The position numbers and the translations under genes are program-made. From positions 1 to 35,838 of the forward strand of contig ML014300.1 in the NCBI GenBank assembly GCA_003615045.1: a stretch of DNA of 35,838 nt, in the 5' to 3' direction. The first letter of the stretch is position 1. The number at the start of each line of letters is the position of its first letter. Positions 9,701 through 17,614 of the stretch are shown here, one piece after another. The notes below the pieces were generated by a model. The model made no database searches and was not told the DNA's origin. It was given only the letters and a program-made list of their open reading frames with translations. The stretch comes from Caulochytrium protostelioides. Taxonomy: Eukaryota; Chytridiomycota; Caulochytriomycetes; Caulochytriales; Caulochytriaceae.

Positions 9701-12362
9701 GCGGACGTCGCCCATCACGCCGACGTCGCTGGGCCAAGTTTCCAGCATGGGCTCCGCGTCGCCGCCGCCGTCTGCCGCGCCGCCGTCCCAGCGGCCGACG
9801 CCGGTCCGGTCAGCGTCGGCGCGCACGTCGCCCACGGCGCAAGCGCAGTCGCCCCTCCGGCCGGGCCTGCAGCGATCGCTGTCGCAGCGCTCGCTGGCGC
9901 AGGCCCTGCACCGCGCGTTTGGCGACAGTCCCCTGGACGAGGCGGCCGTGTGGCTGACGCGGGCGGATGTGTTCGACCACGTGCTCCTTGATGATATGGC
10001 GCTGCCACCATCCGACCCTGTGGCGCGTCCGACGGCCAGTCGACTGAGCGACCTCGAAGCGGCCGATGCGACAAGTGAGGCGCATTCGCCGGTGGTCGCG
10101 TATCATGCGGCGCGTGACGCGCGTGACCTCGACGTCGGTCACGACCGCGCGTATGGTCATCTCTCGGCGGTGAGCGAGGGCCACTCCGCGATCGCTTTCG
10201 CAAGCCGCCGTCACGACCATCGCCGCGATGCCTTCGATGACGATGACGATGAAGACGACGATGACGATGAAGACGACGACGATTTCTCCGATGATGAAGA
10301 TGACGACAACGACTTCGATGACGACGACGAGTTCGACGACGACGATGACCTGAACGAGCATGAGGACGAGGATGGCCGCCGCGGTCGCGCCTATCATCCG
10401 TACGCCACGGCGGCGTACAGCCGCGCCTACCGCGGCGATTTCCACGAGGCCGATGCGTTCCGCCGCCTCATGATGCCCTTGGCCCCGCTCGGCTCGCTGC
10501 CGCCCCCGGCCTCCGGTCTGGCTCGGCTCTCGGGGTCCGACGGGGGCCCCGCCGCCGTCGCCCCTCGTTCGCGCGCGCGCTCCCCTCAGGGCTCCAACGA
10601 CGGCCACGGCCCCGCCGCCGCCCGCGACGGCGCCCGCGCCGCTTCGCCTGCCCGCATCACCGTCCCCGCGCACACCGCGCCGAGCGGCATCATCACCTCC
10701 GACCCGGCCATCGCACCCCGCGCGACCCAGGCCCTTGCCGTCGCCATGGGCCTGCAGGCGCCGGCGCGAGCCGCCTCACCCGTCCCGTCGCGCTCGCCCG
10801 CTCGGCCCTCCGCCGCCGCGAGCGCGACGTCGGCCATGCGGCCCGTCGGCGGGCCGCTGGCCGAGAGCCACGGCTCCTTCAGCGATGCGGGCGGCAGCGA
10901 GTACGGCGGGCTGCCGCCCCGGTGGGCGCGGCGCTCGCCGCCGCACGCGCTTGGCGCAGGCCACCCCTTCTCGGACACCGAGGCCGATCGGGCCACCGCG
11001 GCCGCCGCTGCGCACCACGTGCCAGGCGCCGGGCGCGGCGCTTCGTCGCCGCGGGGACCGCGCGCCGTGCCCATGCCGATCTTCCACCTGGCCCCGGCGA
11101 CGCGCCGCCCGAGCGTCTTTAACGACGCCGAGGACGTCGACGATGCCATGGTCTCGCGAGCGCTTGCCGCGTCGATCCCGCCGCCGGAACCGGTGCTGCC
11201 GCCGCCGGCGCCGTCGGCGCCGTTAACGACGGGGCTGCCGCCTGCCGCGCCCTCGATCACGGCGTCCGCGACGTCGCCCGGCGCGACGGCGGCAACGAGC
11301 GGCGGCACGGGTAGTGGCGTGACGCCGCCCGCGGCGCGGATAGAGACCGACCCGGTCCTCGCGGCGCCGTCGCCGGTGGTCGCGGGCGCGCTCCCCGGCT
11401 GGTTCCAGCGCGCGATGGCGCCGATCAAGCACACGATGCACCAGCTGCAGCCGCCCTCGTGGGGCGGTCCGGAGGACGCCGCCTCGACCATCGATGCGAC
11501 GGCGGACGAGACGGCGGGCGACGGCGAGTTCGCCGACTGCGCGGCGTTTGCCGACGACGCCGACGACGCCGGCGCTTCTGCGCCAGCGGCCGCGCCGCGC
11601 CCGGCACCGGAAGAGCGGCCGCGCGGCAGCCCACCGACTCTCGTGCGCCGCGACCCGGCACCGTCGCGGTCCACGCCGCCGCCCACCGGACGGCTTCCCG
11701 CCGCCGCCGCCGCCGCGCGCTCCCCGCCGAGTGGCATCGTCAGGTCGGGCACGCCCCCGCATGCGGTGACGCGGCCGCCGCTCGCGCCGACGTCGCCGCC
11801 GGTCCCGGTGTCGCCACCGCGCGCGATGACGACGACGACGGCGGCCGTCCCCGCGCGCTGGGTGGCCTCGCCGCCGTTGCCGCACTCAGCACCCGCCTCG
11901 GCCCCCGCCTCGCCGCCGCGGGCCGCGCCGTCCGCGTGCTCGTCGTCGCCGGCGGGACCGCGGTCGCCGTCCTCGTCGCCGCCGGCACGCAGCGTCGGCA
12001 CCAGCGCGTCCTCGTCGTCGCGGCCGCGATTCCCGCGGGCGCCCGAGTTCGCTTATACGACGCTCAGCGGGCATACGCCGTCGCCGCGCGTTGATGGCGC
12101 TAGCAGCTGCAACGAAGGCACCACCGAGGGCGCCGCCCCGGGCTACGGCCAAACGCGAGAGCTCGCGCTGGAACCGGGGACGAGTGTCGTCGTGTGGCGC
12201 GTCACCCAGGATCTGTGGTGCGAAGGGTATCGCACGGACACCGGTGCCTGCGGTACCTTCCCCGTGTGGGCGCTGCGCCTCGACCAAGCCGCCCGCGACC
12301 GTCTCGACGCCTGGCGTATGGAAGTCGCCGACGAGTGGCACCGCGGCCACGAAACGGCCTAG
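6747..12362 (+). CDS. Single-pass membrane protein with Cys-rich ectodomain and C-terminal SH3 domain (Fus1-like architecture)
   Basis: This is an uninterrupted 1871-residue frame. The start at 6747 gives a clean signal peptide (MSGILVVVAMLVSLGCRIGS), unlike in-frame ATGs further upstream. The ectodomain (about 29-257) has a cluster of eight Cys (CADYNNLC ... CGACYC ... C) and then a Thr/Ala/Pro-rich, probably glycosylated stalk. The transmembrane helix is at about 258-282 (VSAVLVATILIVAFLIY), with the stop-transfer NRRRQ. The 1.6-kilo-residue cytoplasmic part is mostly disordered: an Arg/Asp/Ser tract (about 388-416), poly-Gln (about 613-640), a 49-residue Asp/Glu run (about 1162-1210) and many Pro/Ser segments. 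Residues about 1799-1845 match an SH3 core (ELALEPGTSVVVWRV, LWCEGYRTDTGACGTFPVWAL), although its first strand is divergent. This layout resembles fungal Fus1/Sho1-type surface scaffolds, so signalling or cell-surface assembly is the inferred role. Confidence 0.8.
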   Translation: MSGILVVVAMLVSLGCRIGSPWVPVRAGPISTTTSHITSCADYNNLCLSQSVTKHCLPPAEHRDRPAYFAASCTSPGGNPPFGTSEGTCGACYCNGNPGLLANLPCSQLAVHNPNALPKEAESDGGGSDERDGGHDGESQGEASQEPPASPEPLPTTAPPPHSRTRQPAETATRTTTATATATATATVTTTTTTTSAASTVIATSPRHADGDGGGDASEPAATTTETLTQPGPTSTLWTLPTSLPANGFGGASFPSSAIGGAVSAVLVATILIVAFLIYNRRRQHAAKPLHGALAAAGVPPPGAAPTDGAIDVTRPYTRDFIRSDAESDRDDHGAPRSGDRSTTGSRGRPRRHGRGGSDRGGDTDDLDDRDTLETHGTRASRPSAGRRSRDRDHRRSRDRSSDRSRSHPRDGDHESWSPSARFGGDRGASARSSAWLEASETDAAGAPSRRWYGRARRDSRLSHARPGRARAPSSASPRSPLASPASAAAAATPSMTAAFLLSDNAQRPGKTRAKQGKHAFHSVKGQKKPTPPRMAMAAIQAFLSRGVSGMVGGHHGAPGGGGAPAPASRRRGLVSSTASSNASLYGDADSGLPVITFDPDDMPLQYMAWSVAQQQQQQQQQQQQLYYQQQHPQQQGTRRPAIRPPEQKPFIPSPAASVAFSLLARGEGRQKTLTAARAAAAAAQGGARDLPVLSKQERLNHLRHFQPRQSRLRCTVTLASLIGSSGSDTMTDQELISEIASLMDDTSDPGHGSPGPRASMASLHRCPASPASACLSPHLETPCDLMVASIQSLPDGEAASREPAMPTAATARPGSPAPAAPTAMLPMGDTRPSAPSEALSRQWQEIADRVAAAVASSTPPPPRNVPRSGRPPRMASPPASPPRPSPASASASVAHDGTVPRPLSTASAHDIDLVAAAANTALPAWADDVSETGSEARSARSSVRAASVRSSLPHASPIRSSPLRASGLRAATPPPLASASSHAVRTSPITPTSLGQVSSMGSASPPPSAAPPSQRPTPVRSASARTSPTAQAQSPLRPGLQRSLSQRSLAQALHRAFGDSPLDEAAVWLTRADVFDHVLLDDMALPPSDPVARPTASRLSDLEAADATSEAHSPVVAYHAARDARDLDVGHDRAYGHLSAVSEGHSAIAFASRRHDHRRDAFDDDDDEDDDDDEDDDDFSDDEDDDNDFDDDDEFDDDDDLNEHEDEDGRRGRAYHPYATAAYSRAYRGDFHEADAFRRLMMPLAPLGSLPPPASGLARLSGSDGGPAAVAPRSRARSPQGSNDGHGPAAARDGARAASPARITVPAHTAPSGIITSDPAIAPRATQALAVAMGLQAPARAASPVPSRSPARPSAAASATSAMRPVGGPLAESHGSFSDAGGSEYGGLPPRWARRSPPHALGAGHPFSDTEADRATAAAAAHHVPGAGRGASSPRGPRAVPMPIFHLAPATRRPSVFNDAEDVDDAMVSRALAASIPPPEPVLPPPAPSAPLTTGLPPAAPSITASATSPGATAATSGGTGSGVTPPAARIETDPVLAAPSPVVAGALPGWFQRAMAPIKHTMHQLQPPSWGGPEDAASTIDATADETAGDGEFADCAAFADDADDAGASAPAAAPRPAPEERPRGSPPTLVRRDPAPSRSTPPPTGRLPAAAAAARSPPSGIVRSGTPPHAVTRPPLAPTSPPVPVSPPRAMTTTTAAVPARWVASPPLPHSAPASAPASPPRAAPSACSSSPAGPRSPSSSPPARSVGTSASSSSRPRFPRAPEFAYTTLSGHTPSPRVDGASSCNEGTTEGAAPGYGQTRELALEPGTSVVVWRVTQDLWCEGYRTDTGACGTFPVWALRLDQAARDRLDAWRMEVADEWHRGHETA
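10234..10378 (+). repeat. Acidic codon run (GAC/GAT/GAA) inside the SH3 membrane protein
   Basis: This coding low-complexity tract gives about 49 residues that are almost all Asp or Glu, broken by a few Phe, Asn and Ser. It sits in the cytoplasmic region, far from the membrane and the SH3 domain. GAC and GAT are mixed, so it is not a pure DNA repeat and is probably kept at the protein level. Confidence 0.85.
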
Positions 12363-12744
12363 GGAGCTTGTTTATAGTGTATTCCCTGAAGACCGCCCCC
12401 AAGCTCTCCCGTGCGACGACCTAGCATGCACGCCATGCCTTCCCTGGCGCTTCAAGGGGGAGTCCCAAAGCGACAACAGCGCATTAAGTTTATTGCCGGA
12501 TGAGCTTGCCGACCACACGCTGCAGGGGGGCGTGCCCGGGAACGCGGCACAGCGCTGTCGGTTTGACGGGTACGGCCAGGCAGCGTCAGATGGTCAACGC
12601 GGCATTGAGATGGCGAGTCACGAACTTGCCGTTGGTGACATCACACCCCAGCAAACCTTGGATCACGATTCCTGGGCACTGGCGTTGATTGGGTTTCAGG
12701 GCCACATGCGTCTGGGCACACACCCGAGTCGTGCGGACCCGGTC

Positions 12745-13064
12745 GACCGCCCGCGGCTCGGCCGCCCAGAGGGACCATGTGGATGCGGTCGCCATGCTCG
12801 ATGCCGGATAGCCGGTGAGCGATCAAGAGCGTGGTACGGCCTCCGCGAGGATTCGCGAGCGGCGCACCTCGTCCTGGCTCGACGGCGCCGATGTGGTCTT
12901 GCGGTAAGGAATGGAACGCCTTCTCGGGGGGACTCCAGGGTTCCTGCTGGGTTCGTGTCCGATGCCGCGCGTCGTAGCGCCTCGCACGCCCGCAGGCGCG
13001 CTGTGGCTCGGCGCTCCTGGCTGAATGCCTCGGCGACGCGACGTGTCGAAGCATATGTGCCCAC
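12745..13064 (-). pseudogene. Decayed ABC transporter (ABCB-type exporter) fragment
   Basis: On the minus strand three pieces occur in the order expected for an ABC exporter but in different frames. The first (about 13060-12970) reads STRRVAEAFSQERRATARL, resembling the end of the membrane domain (typically IRTV.AF.QE...). The second (about 12900-12825) reads TSAPSSQDEVRRSRILAEA, which aligns with the D-loop region (normally TSALDSQSE...). The third (about 12847-12750) reads GRTTLLIAHRLSGIEHGDRI, a near-perfect H-loop segment with the switch His. The second and third are frame-shifted against each other, the D-loop Leu-Asp has become Pro-Ser, and there is no room for Walker A or the LSGGQ signature. 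It is therefore a broken, internally deleted copy. The H-loop match is strong and the membrane piece is weaker. Confidence 0.5.
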
Positions 13065-13163
13065 TTGATATTTTGCTTTTCCATTCCTTGCGGTGACCCC
13101 AATGCCGGAGTTGGGCTTGGTGGAGCCGGTGTGTGAGGCTCAAGTACTCTCCAAGCTGTCGAG

Positions 13164-13184
13164 TAGCACCCAGCACGGGTGCTA
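13164..13184. promoter_or_regulatory. Perfect 8-bp hairpin upstream of the secreted-protein gene
   Basis: Arms TAGCACCC (13164-13171) and GGGTGCTA (13177-13184) flank the loop AGCAC. It lies 350 bp before the 13534 start codon. It could be a cruciform, a dimeric protein-binding site or part of a relic; the function is unknown. Confidence 0.45.
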
Positions 13185-13296
13185 TTGAGATGGGACGGCT
13201 CGTCCGCATCATGGGCATCGGCTGGCCGAGACTGACAGAGCAGATGTGTCAATGCCATGCCGTGCTCACATGTCGATGTTGCCCTCGTTCCAGCCT

Positions 13297-13322
13297 ATGC
13301 GTGGATATAATCGACCACGCAT
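13297..13322. promoter_or_regulatory. Perfect 8-bp inverted repeat flanking a TATA-like core
   Basis: Arms ATGCGTGG (13297-13304) and CCACGCAT (13315-13322) enclose the 10-nt spacer ATATAATCGA. The spacer contains a TATA-like ATATAA in an otherwise GC-rich spacer, about 210 bp before the 13534 ATG and just upstream of pyrimidine-rich leader DNA. This would suit a promoter with an operator-like palindrome, but that is inference. Confidence 0.45.
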
Positions 13323-13533
13323 GCTACTCCGGTGCCTCGTGGCCCCCTCCGTCGGCATCGTTCAGTCATTCTTCATCATCTTCTGGGGCGCGCCCCTCTC
13401 ATAGGCATCTCTCTCAGCCCTGGCGACTTTCCCCCTCACTTTCCCCCTGACGACTTCCCCCCTCACGGCCTGCACACCCCCTCACTCCCCCCCGTCATTT
13501 AGTCTCCATTTGCCCGCTATCAGCCGCACCATC

Positions 13534-16056
13534 ATGCAGCTGCCCATACGGGGCAGCCTTGGGCTGCTGCCCATCCTGCTCCAGGCATTTCTCAAGTGCC
13601 CGGTCGTCGCGGCCCTACCGACCAATAATAGACAAGAACATGATTTTGGTGCCAACTATGGGGCTGCACCAGCTACAATGTGGCCTGATGACGCTTCGCA
13701 GCCAAGCTGGACCAGCAATATCGGTATGACGGCCTCGTCTGCAGAGGAGCAGTCGTTCGAGGCAAACGGCAACTTGTTCAATCCTTCCCAGTCATGGTTT
13801 CCTCTGACTGATTTATCCACCTCCGAGTCATCAGTTATCGATAGCGGTACTGGGATGGGACAGCCTTTCTCGACAAACTACGATGCCGGTATAGCCGGAC
13901 CATACAACGGTTGGCATGCTCCTCTTTCCCACGGATACGATTTGAGGCCGGGCATTTTACCCGGACATCAGGGTCAGCCATTGACATCGTACGTTGGACC
14001 ACCCCCTCAAATGTCGTATGCCACTGAAATCGGAGATTTTGGAATGCCGAACCACAAGACGACATTGGCCGGAGACCAAGCAGGATTGTTCAATTATCAC
14101 GACGACTTCACCCCGCCTGACCCGCATCCAAGTTTGTGGGGTCCTGGGATGGTGTCAAGCCAAAGTGCGACATCGGGCGAATATTCAGAAAGACAGCCGA
14201 TTCCTCAATATGACTCTGGAGATCCCTTTCACCCCATGTCACAAAACGTTCCTTCTGGTTTTCCGCCACCTTCCGAGCAGTACGCCCCCGTCCCGCCCCC
14301 TATCCCCTCAGCAAGTGATGGCAATACGTGGCTGGTCTCTATGGAGGGGCAGCCGTTACCGCTACAGGACGTCTCTCAGTTATCCGCAGCTGGTGTTGAC
14401 AATGTGAAGGCCTCTGCGGCCCAATTGCCTTTTCCTGTGATGGAACAACCTTTCCCCTGGACTGCAGCACCGGTCGGGCAGCACGACCCTGAACGCGAGC
14501 GAGACCAAGACGCCACCGGGAGCGAACTCGAGCGAAGCGGTCATGGCCGGCAGTATCAATCGACCGGGCCCACCAAAAACGATTTGAGGGCTCATTTTCC
14601 TTTACGGGCAGGCTCTGAATTCGATCGTGATTCACAGGCGGACGACCCAGTCCCATCAGCTGGACACACCCCAGGGCCAAATGACAGCACCCCCTTCTCA
14701 AACTCGCCACATTTGAAGGCCCCTCCACCTCCAGGAATGCTCGATGTCACCCTACCGCTGAGCCATCCAAACCAACCAGGCATCACCGCTCCGTCCACCT
14801 CTTCACCATCCACCGAGATACCTACTACAGTAGCCCGCGTCTCACGTAATCTCTGGCGTTTTAAAGCTCCGCCGCTGAACTTAGGCACCTCTGGTTACTC
14901 ATCGAAGATCGCTGCTGTGACCAGAAGGCTTCTTGCCACGCCTATGTCGTACAGTCAATTTGTCAATGATATCTACCTCCCACTGAAGATTGAGCCGAAT
15001 GATCAGATACGTTCCTCAGTTATTCCACCCGTGGTGGCCTTTAACGCTGCGTTGATTCTGTTTTGTAGCTCACCCGACTCTAAGTTCTCCGCCCTTTTTC
15101 AGGAATCGAAGAAAAAGGCCAGCACTGTTGATCATAAAAGCAGTTATTTTCCTCGTATCAAGAAGTATGCTGAAAAGCTCACCAGTCTGTTCATCGCACA
15201 GAAGGCCCTTTGTTTTTACGATTTTAAAATGCAGATTGCCATTCTGGACGAGGCAGTCGTATGGCTTTATCTCGAACATATGGGAAACCGACCGGGTCCG
15301 GAACCGCCCCAGGCGCCCGCTACCAAAGGCGACATGAGGCAATCTCGCTCCAGAGCTAGCCAAATATTACATTACCAACAGGCGATAGCGTGGAAACAGG
15401 ATTTGCAGAAGCTGGCCGAGGCTTATAAGCAACACTTGGACTCTCTTGACCCTACCGTTGATACCCTCGAATACATCCGACGCTTGGCCTACGCTCTGGC
15501 TGCGTCCGCCTCAGAACTGACGAACGAAATCTTGGCAGCACTGGACCAATTTGGTAAACCAAACTACGAAAAAAACTTAGGATACGAAGAGCAGATCGTG
15601 AAGGCCGCTATCACTTCCATGAAGCGGAGGCATAATATGATTTACAAGCGCCCCCCTTCGCAATTGAGCAAGGAATTGAGGCACGATGGCCGCCACCCCC
15701 TCCGTGCATTTTCCGATATGCCCCTGCCAAACAATTTTCATACCATGCTTCTACAAGAACGGCAGGCATCTTTTGACCAGTTTGATGAGAGCGTCACCGA
15801 ATTCAATAAACTCGTTTCAATGAAAGAGTATTCTGCCGTCAATTTTCCCCTGAAGACCATTGAGGATCCATCAAGCGCCGCTGACGATCCCTTGCTGTTT
15901 GACACTTCCCGACTGTTCTCTGCCCATTCCTTGCCCGAAGCGCACCTCTCTCCGCTGGGCGTTTCTGGTCATCAGGCGGAAATTCCGGCGCCCAATAGCC
16001 CCGAGATTCTCCATCCGTTGCTTTCTCGATCCCCACTCGACGTCGTGAGACCGCCT

Positions 16057-16059
<3 letters not shown>
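13534..16059 (+). CDS. Predicted secreted protein of unknown family, 841 residues, atypical codon use
   Basis: ATG 13534 gives a signal peptide (MQLPIRGSLGLLPILLQAFL, cleavage probably near the following VVAALP). The same frame is open a little further upstream but only with a TTG. Residues about 30-435 are disordered and rich in Pro, Ser, Gly and Gln, with repeated PPP-like stretches. Residues about 437-770 are predominantly helical (SSKIAAVTRRLLATPMSYSQ, then YFPRIKKYAEKLTSLFIAQK, then VDTLEYIRRLAYALAASASE), with only two Cys. There is no transmembrane helix and no GPI signal, so export to the medium or cell wall is inferred. The codon third positions are close to half A/T, whereas neighbouring genes use almost only G/C. 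This, with no recognisable homologue, suggests recent transfer, rapid evolution as an effector-like protein, or a different mutational history. The coding status is well supported because no other frame stays open. Confidence 0.82.

Positions 16060-16106
<47 letters not shown>
16060..16106. repeat. (TC)n microsatellite immediately after a stop codon
   Basis: About 23 perfect TC units begin at the base after the TAA of the 841-residue gene, so the whole repeat would lie at the start of its 3' UTR. Confidence 0.95.
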
Positions 16107-16110
<4 letters not shown>

Positions 16111-17614
16111 AACTAATCCCATAATGCCGTGGCCTGCCCGGGCCACAAAGCTGATTTCCGGCTTGCTGAAGCCGTGCGTCGATGCCGGCGGATGTCCATG
16201 CATCGTCGCTTCCTCGCCGAGACGACCCAACCGCCTCCCCACGTGAGCGACGACGACCACCGACGGGACCACGGGACGCGCCGCCAAGAGAGAAAGAAGC
16301 GCGATGGCCGACCACGGACTGCAGGGGGACTTGCCGGGGGCATGCAGCGCCGTGTCGCAGGCCTGACGCGCCCGACTAGGCAACGGGGGTTGGCGGGGGC
16401 TCTCCTATCCATGGCGTGTTGCGATTCCTCATTCACCGCGGCCTCCACGCGGGGAGGGTGGGAGTCGTCCAGGCCGGCCCGCTGATCTGCTCCTGCACCG
16501 AAATACGCGCGTCCGGCCTCGGTGGACGACCCCGGTCGGGGCCCCCCGCGACGATGGGGGTGCGCCGTCGATGCCCGGAAGGGCCGCTCGAGACCGCGTG
16601 CCATACCACACCATGGGCCGACGACACGAAGCGTCGGGGGCAAACCGGCGACCGGCGAAACCGGCGAAACCAGCGACAGGCCACGACCCGCCGGCACCGA
16701 GCCCACTTCCTGGATCGGCGGCCGGCGGTCGCCGGACGCTCCGAAGGCACGCTCCGAAGAGAGCCGTCCCCAGGCTGTGGGCGCTTGAAGGCGGTCGCTC
16801 GCCAGGCGCGGAGCTTCGTTCACCGGGTCTCTCCACCTTCGCGCGGCGGACAGGCGACGACAGCCGTGCTGCGCCACCCCAAGGCGACGACAGCCGTGCG
16901 CCACCGGCGCCACACGGCGCATGGGCTCCCCACCGCCCGTGGGCCGTCCGGCCGGGCCGGACCCCGTGACCGGCGGTGTGCTCGGCAGGCGCGGTGCCGG
17001 GCCGGGCGCTGGTGCTGGCTCGCTTGCTGGCTGGTCCGCTGGGCAGGGCTGTGCTCCTGGCGGCGCGTGCTGAAGGGTCCTCGATGCTCCTCGATGCTCC
17101 CGGACGGCCACGTATCACGATGGATCAGAAGCTTCGAGAACACGTCGGCGCGGCGTTCGGATCGGCCGTCCGCGGCGTCCGCGGACGGCCTGCTCGGCGG
17201 CGGCCCCACGCGGCCATGCGTTCGCTGCCCGTGGGTGATCAGGCGCGACAGCGTCCTCGCGGCATGCTTCCTCTTGGTGTTTCTGTTCCCCGCTTGGGAT
17301 CTACCCCGTGCTGCTGTCTTCCGGCTGCCTGACCCGAAGCCGACCCGTCGTCGCGCCGAGAACGATCGCATCGATCCCGGACTCCAACCGCATGACGTGG
17401 CCGGTCGTCCCGTTGCCATCGGCGTTCACGTGCACGGACGCTCTGTGTGACCCGTCCACCCCGTCGTCGAGCCTCCGAAGCGGCCTCGACTCGTCATACT
17501 CGAGAACTCGACGCTTGATCCGTGATCCTCAAGACGCCATCCGTGATCCCTCTCGTCGCTCGCGCCGTGACCGTCTGCCGCGTCGACACCGATCCGCCGC
17601 CGTCGTCAAGCATC
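16107..17614. other. Intergenic stretch, no convincing gene
   Basis: Open frames cover both strands, including a minus-strand frame of more than 300 codons (16113-17111), but they are Arg/Pro/Gly-rich, start in poor context and show no domain. Small internal duplications are visible: an 18-nt direct repeat containing GACGACAGCCGTGC near 16850-16905, and TCCTCGATGC twice near 17080-17095. The right end must contain the PEX5 promoter. Confidence 0.5.

Larger units (their letters stand above)
12363..13533. other. Intergenic stretch with ABC-transporter relic and two hairpins
   Basis: This is the spacer between the SH3 membrane protein and the 841-residue secreted protein, both on the plus strand. 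It contains a minus-strand ABC transporter remnant (about 12745-13064), a perfect 8-bp hairpin (13164-13184), a second perfect 8-bp inverted repeat around an AT-rich core (13297-13322) and a C-rich pyrimidine leader (about 13400-13505) just before the next start codon. No intact gene is visible. Confidence 0.6.

Noticed and set aside
16113-17111. 332-codon minus-strand open frame
   Set aside because: Pro/Arg/Ala-rich, no recognisable domain, and overlapping equally long frames on the other strand.
17522-17614. N-terminal extension of PEX5 from a GTG
   Set aside because: The conserved N-terminus with its Cys starts at ATG 17615. A GTG start is not expected in a eukaryote.
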